64,000 nt of DNA, taken from Ancylomarina sp048268005. GTDB taxonomy: Bacteria > Bacteroidota > Bacteroidia > Bacteroidales > Marinifilaceae. The stretch is from positions 186,001 to 250,000 of the forward strand of contig JBLWWJ010000001.1 in assembly GCA_048268005.1 (NCBI GenBank), given 5' to 3'. This document shows, in pieces, positions 54,902 to 62,507 of the stretch. Every line of letters starts with the position of its first letter. The first letter of the stretch is position 1. The notes under the pieces were generated by a model. It worked only from the letters and a program-made list of their open reading frames with translations. It had not been told where the DNA came from and searched no databases. A program made the position numbers and the translations under genes.

Positions 54902-55762
54902 ATGAGAAATATACTCCTGCTTTTGATCTTTTGTTGCAGCATATTTGCCTGTAATAAACAAAATGAAAAACCACTGACGTTTAATGATTATCCGGCATTT
55001 CAATCAAAATATATTCCAGCTCGTGATGTCAAAGTGATGCTGCCACCGGGCTATGATGCTAAGAAATATTATCCTGTTATCTATATGCACGACGGGCAAA
55101 TGCTTTTCGATAGTACAAGCACTTGGAACAAGCAGGAGTGGGGAGTAGATGAGACGGTTGATCGTTTGATTAAAGCTCAAAAAATTAGACCTGTGATTGT
55201 GGTTGGTGTAAACAATAATTTGAATAGATATTTGGAGTATATGCCTAATAAACCACAGGATGAATTGAAGTTGACAGAGCGGTCAGATAAGTTTAAAGGT
55301 CAAATTTTATCAGATGAATACCTTAAATTTTTGGTAGAGGAGCTCAAGCCTTTTATTGATAAGACCTACAATACCCAAGCTGATCGTGCCAACACCTTTA
55401 TATTAGGATCGAGCATGGGAGGATTAATATCCTGTTATGCGATTTCGGAATACCCTGAAGTATTCGGAGGAGCCGCCTGTCTGTCGACACATTGGCCAGC
55501 GCTTAATGGAGTTTTTCTGAACTATATAAGAACGAATTTGCCTGATCCACAAAGCCATAAGATCTACTTCGATTATGGAACACATACACTTGATTCGCTT
55601 TATGAACCCTATCAGTTAATAGCTGATAGCTTGATGGAGGAACGTGGTTATAGTCAGAATGAGAATTGGCTGACCAGAAAGTTTGAGGGAGCTAAGCATG
55701 ATGAAAATGCCTGGAAAAGCAGGTTGTATATTCCTCTTGAATTTTTATTAGCTAAGGAGTAA
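54902..55762 (+). CDS. Esterase D/enterochelin-esterase-like lipoprotein
   Basis: A 286-residue alpha/beta-hydrolase lipoprotein (lipobox SIFACNKQ). The fold is visible from VIYMHDGQMLF and the nucleophile elbow LGSSMGG; a late GAKHDENAWKSR carries the catalytic His. It belongs to the esterase family PF00756, which includes feruloyl, acetyl and enterochelin esterases. The same family often occurs next to amylases in Bacteroidota PULs. The reaction here may be removal of an ester group from starch-associated material, but no substrate is shown. It lies between a terminator and a strong bidirectional hairpin, so it is probably monocistronic. Confidence 0.83.
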   Translation: MRNILLLLIFCCSIFACNKQNEKPLTFNDYPAFQSKYIPARDVKVMLPPGYDAKKYYPVIYMHDGQMLFDSTSTWNKQEWGVDETVDRLIKAQKIRPVIVVGVNNNLNRYLEYMPNKPQDELKLTERSDKFKGQILSDEYLKFLVEELKPFIDKTYNTQADRANTFILGSSMGGLISCYAISEYPEVFGGAACLSTHWPALNGVFLNYIRTNLPDPQSHKIYFDYGTHTLDSLYEPYQLIADSLMEERGYSQNENWLTRKFEGAKHDENAWKSRLYIPLEFLLAKE

Positions 55763-55913
55763 GTTGGATATGAAATATACCCGCTGGTGAGCGATTAACT
55801 TCACCGCGCTCTACTTCGTTTTGGTAGTATCGCGTTCCTGTGAGGAAACACCAATTTATTAGAACAAAAATGCTTTCGAATAACTTTATTCAATCAGTAA
55901 CCTTAAGGTTAGA

Positions 55914-55954
55914 AAATACAAAAGGCTGAGTTCACCGCTCAGCCTTTTGTATTT
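55914..55954. terminator. Bidirectional terminator between convergent genes
   Basis: A perfect 17-bp stem (AAATACAAAAGGCTGAG and its complement) with a 7-nt loop lies between the esterase gene and the phosphatase-like gene, which face each other. It is the strongest hairpin in the window. Confidence 0.92.
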
Positions 55955-55969
55955 ATAATGGATGTGATA

Positions 55970-56518
55970 CTAGTTCACCATTTCTAAGCTGATTTCTTTG
56001 TCCAGCATTTTCTCCAATGGTAAAGAGAACTTAAGCTGACGACCTATATGGGCTGCCTCGTTTACCGAATAAGCTTTGTATTTAACCAGGTAGGCCATAA
56101 ATAGTGTTGTAACTCTGCCTGCACTACGACAATGGATCAACAGTTTTTTGTCTCCCTCAATTAATTTAGCAAATGCCTCTAAATTCTCCGGCGTATAATC
56201 TTTAGAGCCACCTATTGGTAAGCAGTGGTAGTCTAAACCCAATTCCTTAGCCATATTTTCCTCGTTAAAAGCATAATCAGTAAAGGACTTATTCTCTTTT
56301 TCGGTGCGAAGGTTAATAATGGTACTGGCACCTTGAGACTTATACCAACGTAAAGCTTCCAAGCTTGGTTGTGCACTTAAGTAATAGTTCTGATATTTAA
56401 AGGCGCCTTTAAATTCTTTGATGATTTCAACTGAATCTGTTTTTACAGTTTTGGTTTTGGCTTGAGAAGTGAAAGCCAAAAATAGGCTTAGCATTAGAGC
56501 GATAATCGGTGTTTTCAT
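55970..56518 (-). CDS. Exported protein-phosphatase-like/DUF442-type protein
   Basis: A 182-residue protein with a signal peptide ending TSQAK. It has the dual-specificity phosphatase fold: QPSLEALRWYKSQGASTIINLR near the start of the domain and the P-loop HCRSAGRVTT in the middle. The loop is C-x4-R, as in the DUF442/beta-lactamase-hydrolase-like group, rather than the usual C-x5-R. It may act on phosphate esters in the periplasm or have a sulfur-linked role like other DUF442 proteins. It is alone on its transcript. Confidence 0.78.
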   Translation of the reverse strand: MKTPIIALMLSLFLAFTSQAKTKTVKTDSVEIIKEFKGAFKYQNYYLSAQPSLEALRWYKSQGASTIINLRTEKENKSFTDYAFNEENMAKELGLDYHCLPIGGSKDYTPENLEAFAKLIEGDKKLLIHCRSAGRVTTLFMAYLVKYKAYSVNEAAHIGRQLKFSLPLEKMLDKEISLEMVN

Positions 56519-56602
56519 TTTGTTGGTTTATGTTTGGTCGGGTTCTTTATGAACGAGGCCAAACTTCGCTAAAATATTACGATTAGGCAAGGGGGTATGT
56601 TT

Positions 56603-56638
56603 AAAAAAGGCTCTTCTACATGGTGGAAGAGCCTTTTA
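56603..56638 (-). terminator. Terminator of the M1 aminopeptidase gene
   Basis: The arms AAAAGGCTCTTC / GAAGAGCCTTTT enclose a 9-nt loop and are followed on the minus strand by T residues, just past the aminopeptidase stop. Confidence 0.88.
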
Positions 56639-56657
56639 ATTTTCTTGTAAATAATTT

Positions 56658-59213
56658 CTATTTCTTCAAAACCAGATCAGCCGTTTGTAAAATCTTCAGT
56701 TTCAGGTTTTCAGGATAATCTGGACGATCTTCCAAAAATTGACGTGTGATATCTCCCGCTTCTTTGGATTGATGACCGCTATAGCTAGCACTTAACCAAT
56801 TGTAAGGGAAGAAAATATCGCCAGTCACTTGAATCTCCTTCAATAAATCTAAGGCTTGAGGCAAGTAAACTAGTGCTTCTTTTTCCCGAAGGGGATGATT
56901 CAAATAGCCTAAGGCTTCCAATGCCCAACGTTCAATTTGTCGGTTTTCTTCTTTCTTTAGGCTTTGGAAGAAGGCTTTGCGTACTTGTGAATCCGAAGAA
57001 AGGGCAGGTGCTACAAATTGCATCTTTTTCTTACGATCTGGATTCTGAATTCTATCAATTTGTGTCTTAACCAATTCTTCAGATTTTTCGGGCATTTTAA
57101 TGGCCAGCTGACAGGCTAAGGCTGTTTTTTTATTCTCCGAAAGCTCGAAACCTCCCAATGTGATTTCCTCTTTCCACACCTTATAGAGCTGATCTAATAG
57201 TTTAGGCGTTTCGGCAATATTGCTTAGAGTTGAGTAGAGGCTGGATTTATTACCCATATCTTTTTCTGAATTTAGTCTGATCCACAAACTTTCTTCCAGA
57301 TATTTCCCCATTGTTTGTCTGTCCTCAGAACTGATATGCAACCAGTAAACTGAACGCATATAGGAAAGCATTCGTGATAAAACCAGCGTGTTTTCTTCTT
57401 TCGACAACTGCTGTTCAGCGGCTTGTAAAAATGCTTTGCCATCAATGATACCTTCACGCAGATTTTCATATAAGTTGATCCAGGCAATGCCTCGAAGTAA
57501 ATCGTCTTCTATGCTGTGGATGTTCGAAAGCAAGTATTGTTTGCTTGCATCATCCATTTTAAAGAAGCCATAAGCATTCCCACTGCCGTTGGGGATGATA
57601 TAATCAGGTGTTTTCATGCCCTTTGCCTCTGGAATAAGCATTTGATACTGATCAAATTTCACTGGCAGACTTACAATTGTATCCGTATAGCCAAGAATAA
57701 GGTTCAAATTCTGATTCCAGTCTCCGGGATTTCCTTGGGCGTCGGTTTGTTTTAGTTTCAATTCTGCGATCTCAGTATTTTCAGTTACCAACTCAGTTGT
57801 AATATTTGCTCTTCCGGCTTTATCCACCCAGACTTTGCTCCATTCCTTTAAATTACTGGAAGAGTTTTTATCTAAAATCCCAATCAGGTCTTCCCAACTG
57901 GCATTACCATAAGCATAGGTTTTCAAATAAGTCTGAAGTCCTTTTTGTAGAGCTTCTTCTCCGGTAATCTTCTCTAACATATCCATCACAATAGGCGATT
58001 TGTGATAGATGATGCTGCCATAAACGGTTCCCGCATCTTTTAGGTTGGGCAGGACCTGATTAATAGGATTGGCTCCAGTGGTTCGGTCTATGCTGTATGA
58101 ACTTGGGAAATGAGCCATCTCAAATTTGAGTTTGTGGTTCATATCCGGAAAGCTTGGGTTTGTGATTTTATCGGCAAGGAAATTGGCAAAAACCTCTTTT
58201 AGCCAAACCTGATCGAACCATTTCATGGTTACCAAATCGCCAAACCACATATGAGCCGTTTCGTGAGCAATTAGGTTCGCTCGACCCAATAAACGATTCT
58301 GTGTTGGATTATTATCCAAAAACATTTTTGAGGCATTGTATAAGGTCGCACCTGTATGTTCCATACCTCCGTATTGGAAAGAAGGGATCACAACAATATC
58401 ATATTTGGCAAAAGGATAGGGTACATCCGTATAGTCTTCAAGCCAGTCTAAGGATTCGAAAAGCAAGCGGAAAATCTCATCCGTATTATTGGCTAATTTC
58501 TCAGGATCAGTCTCGCGATGATACATGGTATGCTGATGCCCATTGCGCTCACGAGTTATGGTTTCGAATTCTCCAGCAACAAATGAGAATAAATAGGTCG
58601 GCAATGCTTTGGTTTGAGCAAAGCTGTAAAGACTTCGGTCTCCTTCATTCTTTTTTGTATTCAATTTGCCATTAGCCATGGCTTTCCAGTGGGAAGGCAC
58701 ACTTAGATTCAATTGGAATTTAGCTTTCAAATTAGGCTGATCAAAACAAGGAAAGGCCGTTCTTGCACGATCGGGAACAAAGAGGGTATAAAGAAATTCA
58801 TCGTTGCGATTTAAAGATGTGTTTCCAGCAGTAAACGCAATTTCAATTTTGTTTTCACCTATCTGTAATTCCGATTTCGGGATAATCACATGTTCTTCTT
58901 CAAATAAGAAGGCCGAAATTTCACCATTACTTCTCACCGACTTGATCAGGCTCGAATCTTCACGGAAATCAATCTGTAAATCTTGTTCAAGCGATTTTAG
59001 ATTGAAGGTGATGGTGTTTTTTCCGGGAATGGCATCTTCACGTTTTTCAGGAATATCAAATTGCAATGTATAGGCCAAATCTGTCATGTTATCTACTCTA
59101 TAATCAGCCAATTGTTTCGATACACCAGCCTCAATAGGAAGTGGTTCGCTGGTTTTGCTACAAGCAGCCAGTAATAAGCATGCTAAAATTGCTAATGTCT
59201 GTAATCTTTTCAC
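56658..59213 (-). CDS. M1-family aminopeptidase lipoprotein
   Basis: An 851-residue lipoprotein (lipobox LLAACSK). It carries the M1 domain: GGMEHTGAT at 282-290 (GxMEN variant with His in place of Asn), zinc motif HETAH at 317-321 and the third ligand Glu340 in WLKEVFANF. The later part is the helical C-terminal domain typical of aminopeptidase N/tricorn-type enzymes. It removes N-terminal amino acids from peptides, probably in the periplasm or at the surface. It is a stand-alone gene. Confidence 0.92.
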   Translation of the reverse strand: MKRLQTLAILACLLLAACSKTSEPLPIEAGVSKQLADYRVDNMTDLAYTLQFDIPEKREDAIPGKNTITFNLKSLEQDLQIDFREDSSLIKSVRSNGEISAFLFEEEHVIIPKSELQIGENKIEIAFTAGNTSLNRNDEFLYTLFVPDRARTAFPCFDQPNLKAKFQLNLSVPSHWKAMANGKLNTKKNEGDRSLYSFAQTKALPTYLFSFVAGEFETITRERNGHQHTMYHRETDPEKLANNTDEIFRLLFESLDWLEDYTDVPYPFAKYDIVVIPSFQYGGMEHTGATLYNASKMFLDNNPTQNRLLGRANLIAHETAHMWFGDLVTMKWFDQVWLKEVFANFLADKITNPSFPDMNHKLKFEMAHFPSSYSIDRTTGANPINQVLPNLKDAGTVYGSIIYHKSPIVMDMLEKITGEEALQKGLQTYLKTYAYGNASWEDLIGILDKNSSSNLKEWSKVWVDKAGRANITTELVTENTEIAELKLKQTDAQGNPGDWNQNLNLILGYTDTIVSLPVKFDQYQMLIPEAKGMKTPDYIIPNGSGNAYGFFKMDDASKQYLLSNIHSIEDDLLRGIAWINLYENLREGIIDGKAFLQAAEQQLSKEENTLVLSRMLSYMRSVYWLHISSEDRQTMGKYLEESLWIRLNSEKDMGNKSSLYSTLSNIAETPKLLDQLYKVWKEEITLGGFELSENKKTALACQLAIKMPEKSEELVKTQIDRIQNPDRKKKMQFVAPALSSDSQVRKAFFQSLKKEENRQIERWALEALGYLNHPLREKEALVYLPQALDLLKEIQVTGDIFFPYNWLSASYSGHQSKEAGDITRQFLEDRPDYPENLKLKILQTADLVLKK

Positions 59214-59292
59214 CTTGTCGTATTTTGAGAATGTTTCCTACAAATATAAGCGAGTGAATTTTGATAAGGCCTAATAAAAGTCAATTTCCTAT

Positions 59293-59325
59293 AAAAAAAG
59301 CAGAGCAATTTGTTTGCTCCACTTT
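59293..59325 (-). terminator. Terminator of the DUF1338 gene
   Basis: The arms GAGCAA / TTGCTC and flanking pairs form a moderate hairpin followed on the minus strand by seven T residues, shortly after the DUF1338 stop. Confidence 0.7.
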
Positions 59326-59346
59326 CTCTGAAGATATAGAATCTCT

Positions 59347-60150
59347 TTATTTTTCTCTAAAGTTGGTACTTTCAAATATTTTATTGGCATTGGCAGCAAT
59401 AAAGCCTGAAAACACCTGGCCATCTGCTTGCGGATAACGGATAGCAAATTCGTAGAAACATGCAGGCACTTCATAAGTCCCTTCTTCAAATTCCATCTGA
59501 ATCATCTCGGCTAGGGTTGACGACTGCTGAAGGAATTTCTCCGGAATGCCTTTAATTTCCCCACCTGTCGTATTCATAGGGTAGCCACTGTCTTTAATAA
59601 ATTGATTCACCTTTTCGATGGTATTGTATTTCTTAAGGGCATTAATGCTAACCGTAAAATGGTTGGGTCTGAAACCGTGAATGTATAACCAGGCTGCATA
59701 TTCAGATTCCTGACGAAGAAACTGGTAATCAGCAAAGGATGGTTTTCCCCAAACACTGCCTTTGTGTATCAAATCGGGATCGGCATAATAGGCATTACCT
59801 ACCGAATTGAGTCTTCTTTTTACCGTATTCTGAAATTCCTCTGAAAATTCAGACAAGATTAACTCAGAAATAAAAACACGGGGTGTCTGCTCAATACTAG
59901 GGTGTTCAAGATGAATGGCATTCAGGTGTTTATCTTCAAATTTATATTCCCCTTTGGGTACATAGCCCAGTTTGATGAATTTTTTTGATAAAACTTCAAT
60001 ATTCATTCTGGCATCGTCGAAGGTTCGAAATGCAATATGGTCATTAATAACTTGCTCATTTTCTTTAGTAAACAAGTCGTGTATAGTTTGTGCTGAAGGA
60101 TTCTGCTCTGTGTAATCCCTCCAAAGGATGTCAAATACTTCTAATGGCAT
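59347..60150 (-). CDS. DUF1338-family dioxygenase-like protein
   Basis: A 267-residue soluble protein. The vicinal-oxygen-chelate-like domain is indicated by NDHIAFRTFDDARMN (metal-binding His), HFTVSINAL, and a late Glu/Arg-containing segment EFAIRYPQADGQ. DUF1338 includes the iron-dependent 2-oxoadipate dioxygenase/decarboxylase HglS of lysine catabolism; this is a shorter, plant-like size class. It lies 62 bp downstream of the Cys/Met lyase gene, so both may be co-transcribed in amino-acid metabolism. The specific substrate is not known. Confidence 0.82.
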   Translation of the reverse strand: MPLEVFDILWRDYTEQNPSAQTIHDLFTKENEQVINDHIAFRTFDDARMNIEVLSKKFIKLGYVPKGEYKFEDKHLNAIHLEHPSIEQTPRVFISELILSEFSEEFQNTVKRRLNSVGNAYYADPDLIHKGSVWGKPSFADYQFLRQESEYAAWLYIHGFRPNHFTVSINALKKYNTIEKVNQFIKDSGYPMNTTGGEIKGIPEKFLQQSSTLAEMIQMEFEEGTYEVPACFYEFAIRYPQADGQVFSGFIAANANKIFESTNFREK

Positions 60151-60212
60151 GATTTGTTAATTGTTAGTGAGTTGATTCGTGATTAATGAAATCTAATTAT
60201 TGAGTTAACAGA

Positions 60213-61427
60213 TTATTGACTATTTGATTTTGAATAAACTTGTTCAAGACATTGACTCATTCTTGTGTAAGTCCTCTCTATATCGTCATCCAGACCAATG
60301 GAGATACGTACCAGTCCGTCGGTAAGGCCCATCTCTATTCTTTCTTCTTCTGGTATTTCGGATGAAGTACTGCCTCCAGGTGCACTGAAAAGGGTCTTGT
60401 ATGAGCCTAAACTAACGGCCAGATAACCAATATTGGCCTCCTGCATGAGTTCCATAAAGCGATTTGCCCTTTCTTTTTCTTTTAGGTCGATTACAAAAAG
60501 ACCACCTGCTCCGTATTTGCTATGAGAAATCTCCTTCATTAGGTCATACTGGGGATGATTTTCCAGTCCCGGATAAATGACTCTGTAGCCATCAGTCTTT
60601 AGATGTTGAGCCAGACTTAAGGCATTATGGGCATGTTGTTGCATTCTAATGTGCAAGGTCTTCATGTTTTTTAGAATACTGGCCGATCGATGACTATCCA
60701 ATACAGGGCCCATTAGCATGGCGGCACCCGAATTAACATCGTATAATGAATCGATGAATTCCTGAATGCCGCAAATGGCACCGGCAACGCAATCGCTCAT
60801 CCCATTTATGAATTTGGTTAAGCTATGAATCACAATATCAGCTCCTATTTCAGCAGGAGAGAAGATGAGTGGCGAAAAGGTGTTGTCAACAACCAAAAGG
60901 CAGTTGTTTGCTTTTGCAAGCTTAGAAAGTGCTCTAATATCGGTAATCTCCAACATGGGATTACTCATGGTTTCACAATAAATCAATTGGGTTTGTTTGC
61001 TGATGGCCTGTGCGACTTGTTGTACATCGGTTGTGTTAACAAACTTGGTTTTGATACCGAACTTTGGCAGAAAGTTTTTCATAAGGGCATAGCTGCCACC
61101 ATAAATAGTTCTGCTGGAAACAATTTCATCGCCAGCACTGCATATTTGCATGAGGGTTGAACTGATGGCGGCCATGCCAGAGGCGGTCACCAGGGCAGAT
61201 TCAGTGCCTTCGAGCTGTGCTAGCGCTTTTGATAGATAAAGATTACTCGGGTTCCAGTGGCGAGAGTATAAATAACAACCCTCAATTTTTCCCTCAAACA
61301 CATCGCCCATGGTTTTGGCCTTTAAGAAAGTAAAAGTTGACGAGTCGCTTATGGATGGATTAACGCCACCAAATTCTCCAAAGAACTGCAAATCCTGTAT
61401 ACGATCTGCGGATTTAAAATCTTTCAT
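60213..61427 (-). CDS. Cys/Met metabolism PLP-dependent lyase
   Basis: A 404-residue fold-type I PLP enzyme of the gamma-elimination/gamma-replacement family. YSRHWNPSNLYLSKALAQLEG and ESALVTASGMAAIS mark the cofactor site; Lys205 in HSLTKFINGMSD is the Schiff-base lysine, and CETMSNP and DNTFSPLIF are other conserved parts. Candidates are methionine gamma-lyase, cystathionine gamma-lyase/synthase or O-acetylhomoserine sulfhydrylase; the motifs do not decide. Upstream on the minus strand lies the candidate small RNA, which ends in a terminator about 150 bp before this start. Confidence 0.88.
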   Translation of the reverse strand: MKDFKSADRIQDLQFFGEFGGVNPSISDSSTFTFLKAKTMGDVFEGKIEGCYLYSRHWNPSNLYLSKALAQLEGTESALVTASGMAAISSTLMQICSAGDEIVSSRTIYGGSYALMKNFLPKFGIKTKFVNTTDVQQVAQAISKQTQLIYCETMSNPMLEITDIRALSKLAKANNCLLVVDNTFSPLIFSPAEIGADIVIHSLTKFINGMSDCVAGAICGIQEFIDSLYDVNSGAAMLMGPVLDSHRSASILKNMKTLHIRMQQHAHNALSLAQHLKTDGYRVIYPGLENHPQYDLMKEISHSKYGAGGLFVIDLKEKERANRFMELMQEANIGYLAVSLGSYKTLFSAPGGSTSSEIPEEERIEMGLTDGLVRISIGLDDDIERTYTRMSQCLEQVYSKSNSQ

Positions 61428-61577
61428 CTGCTTTAAAGTCTTAGTACATAATAATTTCCTATTAAAAATGGGAAAAAAAATCCAATAAAAGACTTTTGTG
61501 TCTGAATTATTTGAAATGATTCAGAAAAGAATTTGAATATTATTAAGAATAATAGTGGGAGAGTTGGGGCTGGTATA

Positions 61578-61700
61578 AAAAGAAAAAACTCAGGTCCCCA
61601 CCTGAGTTTTCTTACTAACCTAAATCTAACCTATGAAAAACTTACTGAGCTTTTTGGAGTTGGCTCAGTTCTAATTTATGAAAAAATTAGTTTTGTTTCT
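61578..61700 (-). ncRNA. Candidate small RNA with promoter and terminator
   Basis: On the minus strand TACATTTG (61707-61714) matches the -7 box TAnnTTTG. About 120 nt later comes the intrinsic terminator AAAACTCAGG-6-CCTGAGTTTT (61585-61610) followed by a long T-rich run. Between them is a hairpin ACTGAGC / GCTCAGT and a single-stranded stretch with GGTTAGATTTAGGTTAG. No minus-strand ORF of useful size is present. The orientation and order fit an independently transcribed sRNA upstream of the Cys/Met lyase gene. Read on the plus strand it could encode only 13- and 17-codon peptides. Confidence 0.5.
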
Positions 61701-61848
61701 ACATTACAAATGTAGGGCTTTCTTTCGTTAAGGGGAGTCAACACAAGTTAAAGAAGGTTAAGATTTTGTTTTTAAAACGGTTTTTAGGTTGTGATCTGTT
61801 AATTCCAGTTTCCAGGAGGAGTTTAAAAGTGAAATTTTAGGGCACAAA

Positions 61849-61878
61849 AAAAAGACGATACGTTTGTATCGTCTTTTT
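61849..61878. terminator. Bidirectional intrinsic terminator
   Basis: GACGATAC-GTTT-GTATCGTC is flanked by A5 (eight A in total) and T5, so it can end transcription in both directions. Confidence 0.8.
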
Positions 61879-62019
61879 GTGATCCAGCCAGAAGCACAAA
61901 CTTATCTGGTTCAAATGCTTTATGTATTGTTTGCTAAATCAAATGAGGAGCAAATGCAAATCTTTACCTCATTACAAGCTTATATGGCTGATAGTGGAGA
62001 GGTAGAAGATTTACCTTAA
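61879..62019 (+). CDS. Possible tiny ORF (46 codons) between two hairpins
   Basis: From a GTG at 61879 the frame reads 46 residues, with QAQTYL-like and FAKSNEEQMQIFTSLQAYMADSGE-like composition (shown here only in part), and stops at 62017-62019. An ATG within it (61915) would give 34 residues. The composition is protein-like, and a strong terminator follows 10 bp later. No family is recognised. It may be a small protein or the remnant of a longer gene. Confidence 0.3.
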   Translation: MIQPEAQTYLVQMLYVLFAKSNEEQMQIFTSLQAYMADSGEVEDLP

Positions 62020-62029
62020 AAGAGATTGG

Positions 62030-62064
62030 AAATCCCGTAACCCGATAATGGTTGCGGGATTTTT
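62030..62064 (+). terminator. Intrinsic terminator after the tiny ORF
   Basis: The 13-bp arms AAATCCCGTAACC / GGTTGCGGGATTT (one G-U pair) with a 7-nt loop are followed by T residues. No larger gene ends here, so it implies a short transcript upstream. Confidence 0.85.
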
Positions 62065-62507
62065 GTTTTTAAATGAGGCCTTTGTGATTTTGACTTGTTC
62101 TGTATTTTAATGATTTTTAGGATAGAATTAGTGTAAATCAGAACGTTAGGTTTAAGCATGATTATTCAAGATCAAACAGTAAGAGGAGGAGTTTGATTAT
62201 TGCTTGTTTAGATGTTTGTTATTAACAGTAAATCTCTATTATGTAATTCATTGTAAGTCTAAATAAGTAGTGTGAGTCTTATCTTGTACAGGGTGTAGAG
62301 ATTTAAGATAATGGCGCATATAAGCTTAAGTAAATCTGGCAGGTTTGACAGGATAAATATTAGTTGAGATTTTATAAATTAGTAACAGTAGAATGTTATC
62401 CTAAAAGGATATTTTAGATAATTCATCATAACAATACATTTTTTAGATAGATAATAAGAAATAACAACCATTGGGTTGTTTCTAGCAATATTAATAAATA
62501 CTAAACA
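62065..62507. other. Gene-free stretch before the FGE-domain lipoprotein
   Basis: About 440 bp of AT-rich sequence. I see no ORF of note, no RNA gene and no copy of the DGR-like segment found at the end of the downstream gene. It presumably contains that gene's promoter and 5' leader. Confidence 0.5.

Noticed and set aside
61633..61738. Two plus-strand mini-peptides of 13 and 17 codons (MKNLLSFLELAQF and a second one)
   Set aside because: The terminator with T-run and the -7 box both point to the minus strand, so a minus-strand RNA is the better reading.
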